The position numbers and the translations under genes were made by a program. DNA of 64,000 bases from JABFXX01 sp964419605 (GTDB lineage: Bacteria; Myxococcota_A; Polyangia; Haliangiales; Haliangiaceae). Location of the stretch: NCBI GenBank assembly GCA_964419605.1, contig CAYQQM010000016.1, positions 5,461-69,460 of the forward strand, read 5' to 3'. The notes under the pieces are model-generated. The model was not told where the DNA came from. It did no database searches and saw only the letters and a list, made by a program, of their open reading frames with translations. Shown piece by piece: positions 42,505-51,313 of the stretch (position 1 is its first letter; the number at the start of each line of letters is the position of its first letter).

Positions 42505-43422
42505 ATGCACTGCGCCACCTGCGGGGGAGACAACGAGCCGAGCGCACGGTTTTGCGGCGGCTGTGGCGGCAAACTCGCCGTGGCAGAGCGGCCACGCGTG
42601 GCCCCCACCGCGAAGATCTCCGATTTTACTCCCGCAGCGCCAGACCCGCCAGACCCACCAGCCCCACCGGACCCATCACCTCCCAAGCCTCATGCGACCC
42701 ACTCCTACACCAACCTGCCCGAGGACTTCGGACCGATCGGCCGTCGAACATTGCCGATAGCGTTGATCCTGGTGGTCGATATTGCATTGGCCATTGCTGG
42801 CTCAGCAATGCTAGCGAAAGGACTTTCCAAGCCAACCCTCCGTGAGGCACCAAATCGGGATGCAGCTCCGCCGCCGTTCCCCGGAGCAGACGCCGCGCTA
42901 CACCAACCGCTCGATGCTTCCTCCCCCACTGGAGGCAGCGCCGCCGCACAGGAACCCGAAGCGCCAGAATCGCCAAAACGCGACCCGAAGTCGCCGCCGT
43001 CACCGCGACAAAACGCAGGTCAACGATCGACTCGAAACAGCACCGGCCCGGCCCCTTCGCGCCGCCCGCCAAATAGCCCCAGCTTGCCGAGCTCGCCAGG
43101 CCTGGATTCAGGCGGAGTCGCGGCAACGCTCCACGACCCCGCGCAGACGCTCGCGAACGAGATCGAGCTTGCAACCTCACGCACGCAGCCGGAATTCGAC
43201 GGGTGTTATGCCGGGGTTGGCGGTGCCCGCGCCGTGCATGGCTCGATCACCATTGCGTTTCGCGTATTGACCGACGGTCGAGTTGCAAACATCGCCGCGG
43301 TTGAAAACAAGACCGAGTCAGTCGAACTGGCGGCCTGCTTAGTCGCAGCCATCGGCCGCTGGAGCTTTGTGTCGCGCCCAACAAGTCCCGCCAGCTTTGC
43401 CCGGACGTTTACCTATCGCTAA
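42505..43422 (+). CDS. Zinc-ribbon membrane protein with AgmX/PglI-like C-terminus
   Basis: A 305-residue protein starting with a zinc ribbon (CATCGGDNEPSARFCGGCGG), a Pro-rich linker, one transmembrane helix (about residues 95-115, LPIALILVVDIALAIAGSAM), a Pro/Ser-rich periplasmic stretch, and a C-terminal domain of about 90 residues (FDGCYAGVGGARAVHGSITI, VAAIGRWSF) of the type found in the myxobacterial gliding proteins AgmX and PglI, and related to TonB C-termini. It is divergent from pilT, which suggests a link to surface motility, but this is inference. Confidence 0.8.
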   Translation: MHCATCGGDNEPSARFCGGCGGKLAVAERPRVAPTAKISDFTPAAPDPPDPPAPPDPSPPKPHATHSYTNLPEDFGPIGRRTLPIALILVVDIALAIAGSAMLAKGLSKPTLREAPNRDAAPPPFPGADAALHQPLDASSPTGGSAAAQEPEAPESPKRDPKSPPSPRQNAGQRSTRNSTGPAPSRRPPNSPSLPSSPGLDSGGVAATLHDPAQTLANEIELATSRTQPEFDGCYAGVGGARAVHGSITIAFRVLTDGRVANIAAVENKTESVELAACLVAAIGRWSFVSRPTSPASFARTFTYR

Positions 43423-43821
43423 AATGCCGTTTCGCGACATCTGCCCTTAGTACAGGCCCCCGCAAGTTCGTGACCACCCGGGCCGCCGATCCATCCCGGC
43501 TGTCTTCGTTGCTCCTCGGTCACGTACCTTCGGGTACGCTCCCTGTCGCGCCTCGCCATCCGGTCGCCTCGGCGACCGGGGTGGCCACCAACTTACTGGG
43601 AACTGTACTTAGCGCGCACAGCAGGGCGTGGATCTCGTCCTGAGCGGCAGCCACAATATCGGGGTCAGCGCGTAACCGCGTGAAATATAGTCGTAAGTCG
43701 GGGCAGAGCCTTGCCATCGAGGGGTTATCGAAGACTCTCGACGGAGGAGGCCCGATGATTCCCATGTGAAATCTGGCTTGAGCCGCCGAATGGCGACGGC
43801 GTCTCCGGCGTAGCTTTGATG
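43423..43821. other. 399-bp region with two strong hairpins and a doubtful small frame
   Basis: CGTACC TTCG GGTACG (43523-43538) and the perfect palindrome CCGGTCGCC TC GGCGACCGG (43560-43579) lie 22 bases apart. Together with the motif GTTGCTCCTCGGTCACGTACCTTCG they look like the hairpin repeats often found downstream of proteobacterial genes. Only a doubtful frame (43520-43765) overlaps them. No tRNA was seen. Confidence 0.5.
43520..43765 (-). CDS. Doubtful small ORF, possible gene remnant
   Basis: An 81-codon frame starting ATG 43765, with a protein-like middle (SMARLCPDLRLYFTRLRADP then EIHALLCALSTVP). Its last 25 codons are made of the two hairpins at 43523-43579, which suggests that an element replaced or extended the natural C-terminus. 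It matches no family I know and has no clear ribosome binding site. It may be a decayed gene. Confidence 0.25.
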   Translation of the reverse strand: MGIIGPPPSRVFDNPSMARLCPDLRLYFTRLRADPDIVAAAQDEIHALLCALSTVPSKLVATPVAEATGWRGATGSVPEGT

Positions 43822-44679
43822 CTACTGCCACCCTTCCAGATCGACGCAGGCGTGAACTGCGACATGGGTAATACCCCCGCTGCGTTTGGTCAACGCTAGC
43901 GATGAATCCAACCGAGTTCTTGCCCGGTCTCGGTGGCCGAGGCGCCACCATGTCCCTGCGACTTTCATCTCGACGACGGCCAGTGCGGCCATGGGAGAAG
44001 GAGGCCAACTGAGATCATCTCCCGTTGTGAAGCTGCGTGGCGCTTCGTCAACCCACGCTTCGACACGCCGCAAGAGCTCGCTTGCCTCCTGAAGCCAAAG
44101 GCCATGCCGACCACAAGCCCGAACGCCGCACAGCATTGCCGATGGCGAAAAAAACTCACCCGGAAGAAGTTCGGTGGTGGATGCCGCTTCCAACGCGCAA
44201 TCCAAAACTTCCTTGGCACCATCAAGATTGCCAAGAGCAACTGCGGCATCGGCAAGCTCAACAAAAGAATACAATCGATCACGCAGTGTACCAGAACCGT
44301 TTGCAACCGCCAGCGCTTCGTTAAATGCGCGGTGTGCCGCGCCCGAGAGATTCGGAGCCGCCTCGTGCTCGGCGCGAGCAATTGCAAGCAATATCGGAAT
44401 CCGCTCGCGGCCCTTCGCCCTCCGCACGACCTTTCTTGCCCACGCAACGTCTCCCGCTTGTGCTACTAGCGGAGCCAACTGGACGCACATGGAACGCTCG
44501 CCATCCGCGTGCTTCCGCGCCTCTACGATCGAGATGCGAAAGCGATGATGTTCCTCGTCGCGATGCACCTTACCGAGAGCGACGGCGGATCGAGTGGGCT
44601 CGCCTGTTGAGACAGGTTTTCGCCACCGTGCCAAGCGAGCCGGCTCACGCTGGAACGTCGACACCGCACGCCACATCAT
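43822..44679 (-). CDS. TPR-like helical repeat protein
   Basis: A 285-residue, Ala/Arg-rich helical protein with tetratricopeptide-like repeats (ARKVVRRAKGRERIPILLA, RLYSFVELADAAVALGNLDGAKEVL, GTWWRLGHRDRARTRLDSSL). It lacks a signal peptide. It may be the C-terminal part of a longer repeat protein, because the first 50 residues have a different composition and no ribosome binding site precedes 44679. It could be a fragment left after rearrangement. Divergent from the lipid kinase gene. Confidence 0.55.
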   Translation of the reverse strand: MMWRAVSTFQREPARLARWRKPVSTGEPTRSAVALGKVHRDEEHHRFRISIVEARKHADGERSMCVQLAPLVAQAGDVAWARKVVRRAKGRERIPILLAIARAEHEAAPNLSGAAHRAFNEALAVANGSGTLRDRLYSFVELADAAVALGNLDGAKEVLDCALEAASTTELLPGEFFSPSAMLCGVRACGRHGLWLQEASELLRRVEAWVDEAPRSFTTGDDLSWPPSPMAALAVVEMKVAGTWWRLGHRDRARTRLDSSLALTKRSGGITHVAVHACVDLEGWQ

Positions 44680-44884
44680 TCAACTCCGAGCGCTCGCCAC
44701 CAGTGACCGCTGGGCCGCGATGGAACTCACGCTGCGACCGCTCCGAAAAGCCGTACGGGTGGCTGCATGATCAGGATGAGAGCCACACCCGTACATCAGG
44801 TGAACTGGCCACAGCGCAGGATTATTTGCGGTCAGTCGAGGCAGCGGAGAGCGAGGAGCTGACGCGCGGTATATAGTGAGCCGA

Positions 44885-45856
44885 ATGGTGGCGCCCCGTA
44901 CCGTGGTTGTCGTGAATCCCGCATCGCAAGGCGGCAAGCTGGGAAAACGATGGCCGGACCTGTGCGACGTCATCGGGCGAGCGTTTCCGTTCGAAGATGT
45001 CCATACCAAACGCCCAGGTGACGCAACTGGGCTCGCTAGGGAAGCGTTGCGAGCCGGCGCCGAACGCATCGTTGCGATGGGCGGAGATGGAACGATCAAC
45101 GAGGTCGTCAACGGGTTCTTCGACGATGGCGAAGCCATTGCGCCCGATGCGACCTTTGCCGTCATTCCGTTCGGCACGGGCGGGGACTTTCGCCGCACTC
45201 TCGGCATCCCCAACGACACTGCACGTGCGGCAGCCATTGTCGCCCAAGGCGGGCGCAAGAAGATCGATGTTGGCCGACTCGATTTCACGCGATTCAATGG
45301 CGAACGCGCGAACCGAATCTTCGCCAACATCGCTTCGTTCGGCGTGTCTGGCGTGGTCGACCGCTTGGTCAACGCGAGCGGAAAAAAACTGGGACGGCTC
45401 TCGTATGTGCTGGCAAGCGCCCGCGCAGCTTGGTCCTACGAGAATCAACGCGTCGCTCTAACCTTTGATAGCAGCGCCGCCGATCGGGTCGAGGCAACGA
45501 TTCAAACCGTCGCCGTGGCAAACGCGCGCTACTTTGGTGGCGCGATGATGATGGCGCCCAATGCGGAAATTGACGACGGCTTGTTCGACGTCGTGGCCAT
45601 GGGCGACTTCCACTTCGGCGATCTGTTGACCGCGGGCCTCCGACTGTTCAAGGGCACCCACCTGTCGATGGAAAAAGTCACGACGCGACGCGCCCGCCTG
45701 CTGGAAGCCCACCCGATCGATCCCAACGCGGTCGTTGAACTCGACGTAGATGGAGAGCCGCTGGGCAAACTTCCGGCTCGATTTGAAGTGCTGCCCCAAG
45801 CCCTATGGATAGCGGTGCCCCCCAAGGGGACTTCCTTCGGAGCGCCTGACGCATGA
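44885..45856 (+). CDS. Diacylglycerol kinase-family lipid kinase
   Basis: Soluble lipid kinase of the DgkB/YegS family that phosphorylates diacylglycerol or a related lipid. The 323-residue protein has VVVVNPASQGGKLGKRW, the ATP site VAMGGDGTINEVVNGF, IPFGTGGDFRRTLGIP, and DDGLFDVVAMGDF. ATG 44885 is preferred; GTG 44876 is in frame. The C-terminal PPKGTSFGAPDA is coded by a family B palindrome (45817-45846) not normally part of the family. The stop overlaps the recC start (ATGA), so the element supplies the end of one gene next to the start of the next. Confidence 0.92.
   Translation: MVAPRTVVVVNPASQGGKLGKRWPDLCDVIGRAFPFEDVHTKRPGDATGLAREALRAGAERIVAMGGDGTINEVVNGFFDDGEAIAPDATFAVIPFGTGGDFRRTLGIPNDTARAAAIVAQGGRKKIDVGRLDFTRFNGERANRIFANIASFGVSGVVDRLVNASGKKLGRLSYVLASARAAWSYENQRVALTFDSSAADRVEATIQTVAVANARYFGGAMMMAPNAEIDDGLFDVVAMGDFHFGDLLTAGLRLFKGTHLSMEKVTTRRARLLEAHPIDPNAVVELDVDGEPLGKLPARFEVLPQALWIAVPPKGTSFGAPDA
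45817..45846. repeat. Family B palindromic element at the end of the lipid kinase gene
   Basis: CCCCCCAAGG at the left and CCTTCGGAGC at the right form an imperfect hairpin around GGACTT. It is 27/30 identical to the copy at 31484-31513 on the opposite strand and ends 6 bases before the recC start. It codes the last 11 residues of the kinase. Confidence 0.65.
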
Positions 45857-48800
45857 CGTTGCGCGCGGTGCATGGCAATCGCGCCGAAGCGCTGTTGGGC
45901 GAGTTGCTCGCAGCGCTACCCCCGCCAGATCCGTTTTCACCTCAAACGATCGTCGTCGGCAGCCACGTCATGGCGCGGTGGCTATCGCGGGAGATCGCAC
46001 TCGCGCGCGGAATCTGCGCAGGCGTAGACATCGAGCTGTTTGATCCGTTCGTAGCGCGGGTATGGACGGGTGATGCTGCCGCGTCGAATCGACTAACCGC
46101 GCTCGATCGAGGCCAACTAGCGGCGGCAATCGCCACCGTGCTTGCCGACGACCGCTTCGTCGCGACCCTGCCCCCGGTGGCGACCTATCTGGCGGGAGCA
46201 CCCGTTGGGGGAGATCGAGCCGGGCCGCGCCGCGTGCAGCTCGCCAACCACGTAGCAGGACTACTGTGGCAATACGCGGTGGCACGCCCCGATTGGATGC
46301 CCCAACTTTTCGTTGGGCGTCCTCCGTCCGATCTCAGCGACAATGCAACTGCACGCTGGCAAGCCGCTCTGTTCGCAGAGGCGCTGTTGCGGCTGGGACG
46401 CGCAGAAAATGCCGGTCCCGCAGCAACGGCGGTTCCGACTCCGATGGTGCCGTGGACGCGCAGACGGCTCCAGCTACCTGGGCCCCGCCTGGGACCCGTT
46501 CACGTGTTTTGCGTTTCGTATTTGCAGCGCTGGCAGCTCGAAGCGCTTACGGATCTCGGTACCACCACCGATGTGAGCGTTTACGTTGTCGATCCGTGCA
46601 TCGAACTTTGGGATGACGTCGCCGGGCGCAAGGCAACCCGAGCAATAGGCGAGCCCCTGTTGCTCCCGCTTTGGGGGCGCGCCGTCCGGGACACGATGGC
46701 CGGACTCGTCGACCGAACGGGCGGCGACGTCGAGTCTGTTCCCAACGCCCCATCAGCGAGTCGCACGGCGCTCGACCAACTGCTTGCCGATACCGCCCGA
46801 CGCTGTCCACCGTCGGAAGTGCAACCTCACAACGCTATTCCGGCCGGCGTGCAGGTTCTTGCGTGCGCAAACCCGCGGCGCGAACTCGAGGTCGTGGCGG
46901 TAAAAATACGAGCCCAGCTCGACGCCAATCCCGAGCTCTGCGCTCACGAAGCTGTCGTATGGATTGCTAGCGACGCCGAGACCTACCTCGCCCTTGCTCC
47001 TTCTGCGTTCGAAGCCGTTGGCATTCCGTGCCATCTGATCGACGCGCCCCTGGACGACCGCGGTCGCGTTGGGGAGGCAGTGCTCGCCCTACTGGAATTG
47101 CCGACGTGCGCTATGACCCGCAGCGATCTGCTGCGCGTCATGACCCACCCCGCCGTGCTCAAGCGCCATCCCCACGTCGACGTGGCCGATTGGGTGCGCT
47201 GGAGCGAGCGTCTGGGTATCGCGCACGGACGCGATGCCACCTCGCACGCGGGCACCTACCTCGCCGACCATCCGAACAAGTTCCACTGGGACCAAGGCGT
47301 GCGACGGCTCGCACTTGGGGCGTACATGATCGGCGCCGAACGCGGCTCGGTGCGTATCGCCGACATCGAAGTGATGCCCGAGGAAGTGCAGGCGGATCAG
47401 CAAGCGTCCGCCGCGACGTATGCACTGTTCGTGCGCTCGCTGTCAGCGGACGCGGCTTGGCTCGCGAGCCACCGAGCGACGCTGGTCGAATGGGCGGAGA
47501 TCTTCGTTGCGCTTGTCGATAGTTACCTCGGCGGATCGAGTTCGAGGGGCTCGGCGCCTGGCGACTCTTCGCAGGATATGGAACGCGTGCGGTCCATGTT
47601 GGCCAGCATCGCCCGCGCTGACCTCGACGGTCGGCGGCTAGGATTTCGCGAAGCGCGAGAACACGCAATCCGCCGTATCGCAGCAGCGCGGGCTGACCGC
47701 GGTGAACCCCTCGCATACGGCGTTACCATCTCACCGCTGCGCGCCCATCGCGCCATCCCGTTTTCGATCTCCTGTGTGGTCGGACTCAACGAAGGCCAGT
47801 TCCCTGCCTCCGATCTGACGGGGCCTCTGGACCTTCGCAGATACGCCGAGCCGCGCCCCGGCGACGTGTCTGCGCGCGACCGCGATCGACATGCGTTTCT
47901 TGACGTGGTGCTAAGCGTCCGACGTGCGCTGTATCTGGCGTATGTTGCCGTCGAATCAAAAAGCGGCCAGCCGGTCGCGCCATCGTCCGTAGTGCTGGAA
48001 CTTGCCGACGCACTAGCGCCCTACCTCGGCGCTCCAACAGGCCGTGCCGCTCTGGAAGCGATGACCGAACGTCATCCGCTGCATCGGTTTTCGGTGGAAG
48101 ATCTCGCAAGTTCGGCCGCTGCATTGCGCGAGCGTTGGGCGGTTCGCGTGCGGGACTCCATTTCCGGTTGGTTGCGGGCACGGGGTTTTCCAGTTCCAGG
48201 TCCCGAGGGGATGCTCGCACTGCTCGATCATCCAGCGATGGATTCACTGCGCGCCGAGCTCGGCATTGTGGATCCGGCTTGCGCCTCGGATCCGGTCGTG
48301 GATCCAAGCGTGGCGGGGCTTTCGATCGACCTCCGCACTCCCCCTGGAGTGCTGCGCGCCCCGCCAAAGGCGGGGCTTTCGATCGACCTCCGCACTCCCC
48401 CTGGAGTGCTGCGCGCCCCGCCCAAGCCGGCGCTTTCGATCGCGCAATTGCGACTGTTCCTCGAATCCCCTATCCAAGCGTGGGCTCAAACCGTACTCGA
48501 TCTCGACGAGCTGCCCAATGACTCGGCGCTCGACCACAGCGACGAGCCGTTTCACGTCGAACGCCCACGACGCGCCGTGGTGCTACGCGATGTACTCGCG
48601 GCGCACCTTCGCCAGCCCGAGACAGCGCTGGCAGCACATTACGATGCGACCGTGCATGAACTGGAACTGCGCGGACACTTCCCTGTTGGCGTATTCGGAG
48701 CGGCAGCGCGGGCGGTCGATCTGCGCACACTCGAGCAATGGCGCCAAGCTCTCGGCCCTGTTGCGATCGGAGCGGCGAGCCGCGTTGCGTTCGGCCGCTC

Positions 48801-49377
48801 ACCCAATTATTCCAGCCGCGGCGCAGCCTCGGCCATCCGAGTCGAACCGGCGATCGAGCTCGCGTTGGGTCCGGGCCGCACAGTACACGTCGTCGGCAGT
48901 ACCGAACTTCTCCTCCACCACGGTGATCGCAGCACGTCGGTTGTTCCGATCCTGGGGACCGTAGATGGAACGTCGCGGTACCATCTGCGCGGCGCGTTCG
49001 ACCACCTCGCACTGGCGGCAGCCGGACTAGCCTTGCGCGGTCACGATCACATGTTGATCGACCCTGATGGGGGCGTGCGCTGCGTGAACCACGATCCGTG
49101 GACGCAGGCCGACGCGCAACAGTTTCTCTCCGAACTCGCGCGCGAGCTCCTCGATGAACCCCATGGCTACCTGTTGCCCTTCGACGTGCTGGCGCGCGCT
49201 CTCTCCGGCAGCCGATCCGCGTACATTGTACAAGACCCGACCGGCGGACTCGGCTACGGGCCGATCGAACGCCGAGATGGCCTGGACCTCCCCACGGGAA
49301 TTCAACAGCTCGCGGAACGCCGCCTTCGACCGTTCGTCTCGAGAATGCGCACCGGTCACAGTTTCGACGCGTCCTAA
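45853..49377 (+). CDS. recC: Exodeoxyribonuclease V gamma subunit RecC
   Basis: Chi-recognition and scaffold subunit of the RecBCD helicase-nuclease for double-strand-break repair. The 1174-residue length is normal. The N-terminus matches RecC (VVGSHVMARWLSREIALARG, and LPGPRLGPVHVFCVSYL), and the C-terminal part contains LSIAQLRLFLESPIQAWAQ and YHLRGAFDHLALAAAG. Residues about 820-862 contain two tandem 19-residue insertions (GLSIDLRTPPGVLRAPPKA) from family A elements, placed just before the native LSIAQLRLFLESP. RecB and RecD genes are not in the window. ATGA overlap with the upstream kinase; a VapBC pair follows. Confidence 0.93.
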   Translation: MTLRAVHGNRAEALLGELLAALPPPDPFSPQTIVVGSHVMARWLSREIALARGICAGVDIELFDPFVARVWTGDAAASNRLTALDRGQLAAAIATVLADDRFVATLPPVATYLAGAPVGGDRAGPRRVQLANHVAGLLWQYAVARPDWMPQLFVGRPPSDLSDNATARWQAALFAEALLRLGRAENAGPAATAVPTPMVPWTRRRLQLPGPRLGPVHVFCVSYLQRWQLEALTDLGTTTDVSVYVVDPCIELWDDVAGRKATRAIGEPLLLPLWGRAVRDTMAGLVDRTGGDVESVPNAPSASRTALDQLLADTARRCPPSEVQPHNAIPAGVQVLACANPRRELEVVAVKIRAQLDANPELCAHEAVVWIASDAETYLALAPSAFEAVGIPCHLIDAPLDDRGRVGEAVLALLELPTCAMTRSDLLRVMTHPAVLKRHPHVDVADWVRWSERLGIAHGRDATSHAGTYLADHPNKFHWDQGVRRLALGAYMIGAERGSVRIADIEVMPEEVQADQQASAATYALFVRSLSADAAWLASHRATLVEWAEIFVALVDSYLGGSSSRGSAPGDSSQDMERVRSMLASIARADLDGRRLGFREAREHAIRRIAAARADRGEPLAYGVTISPLRAHRAIPFSISCVVGLNEGQFPASDLTGPLDLRRYAEPRPGDVSARDRDRHAFLDVVLSVRRALYLAYVAVESKSGQPVAPSSVVLELADALAPYLGAPTGRAALEAMTERHPLHRFSVEDLASSAAALRERWAVRVRDSISGWLRARGFPVPGPEGMLALLDHPAMDSLRAELGIVDPACASDPVVDPSVAGLSIDLRTPPGVLRAPPKAGLSIDLRTPPGVLRAPPKPALSIAQLRLFLESPIQAWAQTVLDLDELPNDSALDHSDEPFHVERPRRAVVLRDVLAAHLRQPETALAAHYDATVHELELRGHFPVGVFGAAARAVDLRTLEQWRQALGPVAIGAASRVAFGRSPNYSSRGAASAIRVEPAIELALGPGRTVHVVGSTELLLHHGDRSTSVVPILGTVDGTSRYHLRGAFDHLALAAAGLALRGHDHMLIDPDGGVRCVNHDPWTQADAQQFLSELARELLDEPHGYLLPFDVLARALSGSRSAYIVQDPTGGLGYGPIERRDGLDLPTGIQQLAERRLRPFVSRMRTGHSFDAS
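48314..48442. repeat. Tandem family A elements inside recC (period 57 bp)
   Basis: Sequence CGGGGCTTTCGATCG at 48314 recurs at 48371 and, as CGGCGCTTTCGATCG, at 48428: exact period 57 (19 codons). Each unit holds the hairpin GCACTCC CCCT GGAGTGC and GCGCGCCCCGCC. The two full units are identical over 56 of 57 bases by eye. The pattern is direct repeat, insert, direct repeat, insert, direct repeat, in frame. Confidence 0.85.
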
Positions 49378-49456
49378 CTACGAACGCGGAGCTACAACGA
49401 GGTGGCGACAGCATACAATCTTGCGCTACCCGACGATGTGTATTACAAAAGAATAC

Positions 49457-49720
49457 ATGACCAAGATGATGACGCTACGCGTTGACGCCGATCTGTTGGC
49501 TCGCCTCAAGGAGTCCGCGAGACGCGAGGGGCGGTCGGCCTCGGCCGAGGTTGTTCGGCTATTGCGACGCGAATTTGGCGAAACATCGGCCCCAAAGCGA
49601 ACGCGCCGAGGTGCGATGGGGATGTATGCTCATCTTGAGTCCGTGAGGATCGACGAGGTACGCGAACTGCGGACTCAGCTCGGCAAGCAAATTTCCTCGC
49701 GACTAAACCGAGCGCGATAA
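49457..49720 (+). CDS. vapB: Ribbon-helix-helix antitoxin of a VapBC pair
   Basis: An 87-residue antitoxin with an N-terminal Arc-type ribbon-helix-helix domain (MMTLRVDADLLARLKESARR, SASAEVVRLLRRE) that binds DNA and autoregulates, and a C-terminal tail that should wrap the toxin. ATG 49457 is preferred over the ATG at 49436; the longer upstream frame overlaps recC. The next gene, 5 bases later, is a PIN-domain toxin. Confidence 0.8.
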   Translation: MTKMMTLRVDADLLARLKESARREGRSASAEVVRLLRREFGETSAPKRTRRGAMGMYAHLESVRIDEVRELRTQLGKQISSRLNRAR

Positions 49721-49725
49721 GACCA

Positions 49726-50121
49726 GTGAAGTCCCTTGTACTGGATACGCACACGACCAGCTGGTATTTATCGGCGCCCAAGCGGTTGGGTCATGCTGCC
49801 AAGCGAATGCTCACCCGTGTTGGCAATGGGCAAATACGAGCCTATATCCCCGCGATCGTGATCGTGGAGCTTGTCTTATTGCGGGAACGCGGTCGCCGGG
49901 TGGTCGGGCCGAGCGAAATCGACGTCCTGGTGTCTCAAGTTGATGGATTTGAAGTGCTATCCATGGATGCGTTACAAGCGGCTGAATTCGCGCTGCTGCC
50001 AAACCTCGTCGATCCATTCGACAGAATGATCGTTGCTGCAGCGCGGAGCAGTCAAAGTGCTCTCATTACCGCGGACGAGCGAGTCACCCAATCAAACTTG
50101 GTCGAGGTAATCTGGGACTGA
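49726..50121 (+). CDS. vapC: PIN-domain toxin VapC
   Basis: A 131-residue PIN ribonuclease toxin. Acidic active-site residues: Asp in LVLDTHTTSWYLS, Glu in VIVELVLL, Asp in PFDRMIVAAARS, and ITADERV near the end. Start GTG 49726, five bases after the antitoxin stop. VapC toxins cut tRNA or rRNA when released from VapB. The pair is downstream of recC and upstream of a remnant gene. Confidence 0.92.
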   Translation: MKSLVLDTHTTSWYLSAPKRLGHAAKRMLTRVGNGQIRAYIPAIVIVELVLLRERGRRVVGPSEIDVLVSQVDGFEVLSMDALQAAEFALLPNLVDPFDRMIVAAARSSQSALITADERVTQSNLVEVIWD

Positions 50122-50131
50122 GGTTCCCGAA

Positions 50132-50290
50132 TCATTCTCGCGGCAGTTCGCGGCGAGAGCCGCCGGTTACGGACGTGAGATCGGCGTGGCCATCGGGGTA
50201 GACGTTCACCATGTCGAATCGAACGAGGCCGACGTCCGGATAGACCGCCGGGGCAAGCGCGAGCGCCTTGGGGGAGTAATGCGGGCACGT
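50132..50290 (-). pseudogene. Remnant of a protein gene downstream of the cytochrome operon
   Basis: One minus frame reads CPHYSPKALALAPAVYPDVG and then VRFDMVNVYPDGHADLTSVT to a stop at 50132. The alternation LVRFDMVNVYPDGHADLT is that of a domain seen in myxobacterial secreted or membrane proteins. It has no start codon and breaks off near 50290, so it is a gene fragment. Its right-hand part runs into the haem protein gene in another frame. Confidence 0.45.
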
Positions 50291-50326
50291 TGAACCGCTT
50301 TGGGTTGCAGTCGATCGCGTGCCGCG

Positions 50327-51313
50327 CTACTGCGGGGTCAGCGCATCGATCCAGTTGGCCACGGCACTCATCGCGGTCCCATCGACCACCTCCGTGCCGA
50401 ACGGCGGCATTTGCTCGCCGCGGACGCGCGACGCCATGCGCAAGATCACTGCGCTGGCGCCTGGATCGCCCGGAACGATTCGCTGGCTCACGCCGGGGCG
50501 TTGGTATTTGGTCAAGGCGACGCCAACGGTGTCTTTCCACACCGTCGTACCGGCCGGGGTCGTCGCGGCCAAGTCCAGCTGCAATGTCATATCGACGTCG
50601 GGTCGTGCGACTCCCCGATCGTTGTGGCAGTGACCGCAATTTGCGTGCAGCGTCCCCAGTGCATCGCGGGTGGTCGCATCCCCCGGGATGGTGTAATCCG
50701 AAACGGGCGCGTTGAGAGAGTCGGAGAGCTGAGCCAGCCGCAAACCCGAACCGGGACCGGATAACTGCAGGGCCGAAAACCCAAGTGCCCTGCCCGCCTC
50801 ACCGCGGTGACAGGTCCCGCACTGAGTTTGCGACGGGACATCGTGATTCGTACCCAAAATGTTACTCGCTCCCCCAGCAACGAACTCTGCGTCACTACCG
50901 TCGGGAAGCCAGATAAACGCGCCCATCCAATACGCGTCATCACCGGGCCCCGAACCGATCCTCTCGATGACTCGCGTTTCGAGGCGTTGACCGCTTGGAT
51001 GGCGAAACTCCTTCCACAACTTCGTGCCCACCGGCAACTCCCAGTGGGCGGGGTCACTTGCGGCGATCTGCGCCTTCGCAGGAAGTGAGATCCAGCGCTG
51101 CTTTTTCGCACCGTCGGTCCACAGCGCGTACCGCGGCGCGAATTCCTTGACACCGGGCGATACGCGGTCGCCGTCCGCGAACAATCCAGTCTCCGACAGC
51201 CATTGGTAGGGCGGCTTGCGGGGTTCAGTTCGTGCATCCGGGTCTTCCAACCCGTACACAGTTGCCGTGCAGCCGGCCAACCAGGATGCAACTGCGACGC
51301 GCAACAGTGCCAT
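50327..51313 (-). CDS. Multihaem c-type cytochrome lipoprotein
   Basis: A 328-residue exported lipoprotein (hydrophobic start, lipobox WLAGC) with two c-type haem motifs, CGTCH near residue 191 and CGHCH near 235, and a Met-containing region MPPFGTEVVDG near the end. Domain content resembles proteins with SO2930-like and cytochrome-c-like domains: LSETGLFADGDRVSPGV, WELPVGTKLWKEFRH. The ATG overlaps the stop of the upstream cytochrome as TGATG, so they form one operon. Likely role: periplasmic electron transfer. Confidence 0.85.
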   Translation of the reverse strand: MALLRVAVASWLAGCTATVYGLEDPDARTEPRKPPYQWLSETGLFADGDRVSPGVKEFAPRYALWTDGAKKQRWISLPAKAQIAASDPAHWELPVGTKLWKEFRHPSGQRLETRVIERIGSGPGDDAYWMGAFIWLPDGSDAEFVAGGASNILGTNHDVPSQTQCGTCHRGEAGRALGFSALQLSGPGSGLRLAQLSDSLNAPVSDYTIPGDATTRDALGTLHANCGHCHNDRGVARPDVDMTLQLDLAATTPAGTTVWKDTVGVALTKYQRPGVSQRIVPGDPGASAVILRMASRVRGEQMPPFGTEVVDGTAMSAVANWIDALTPQ

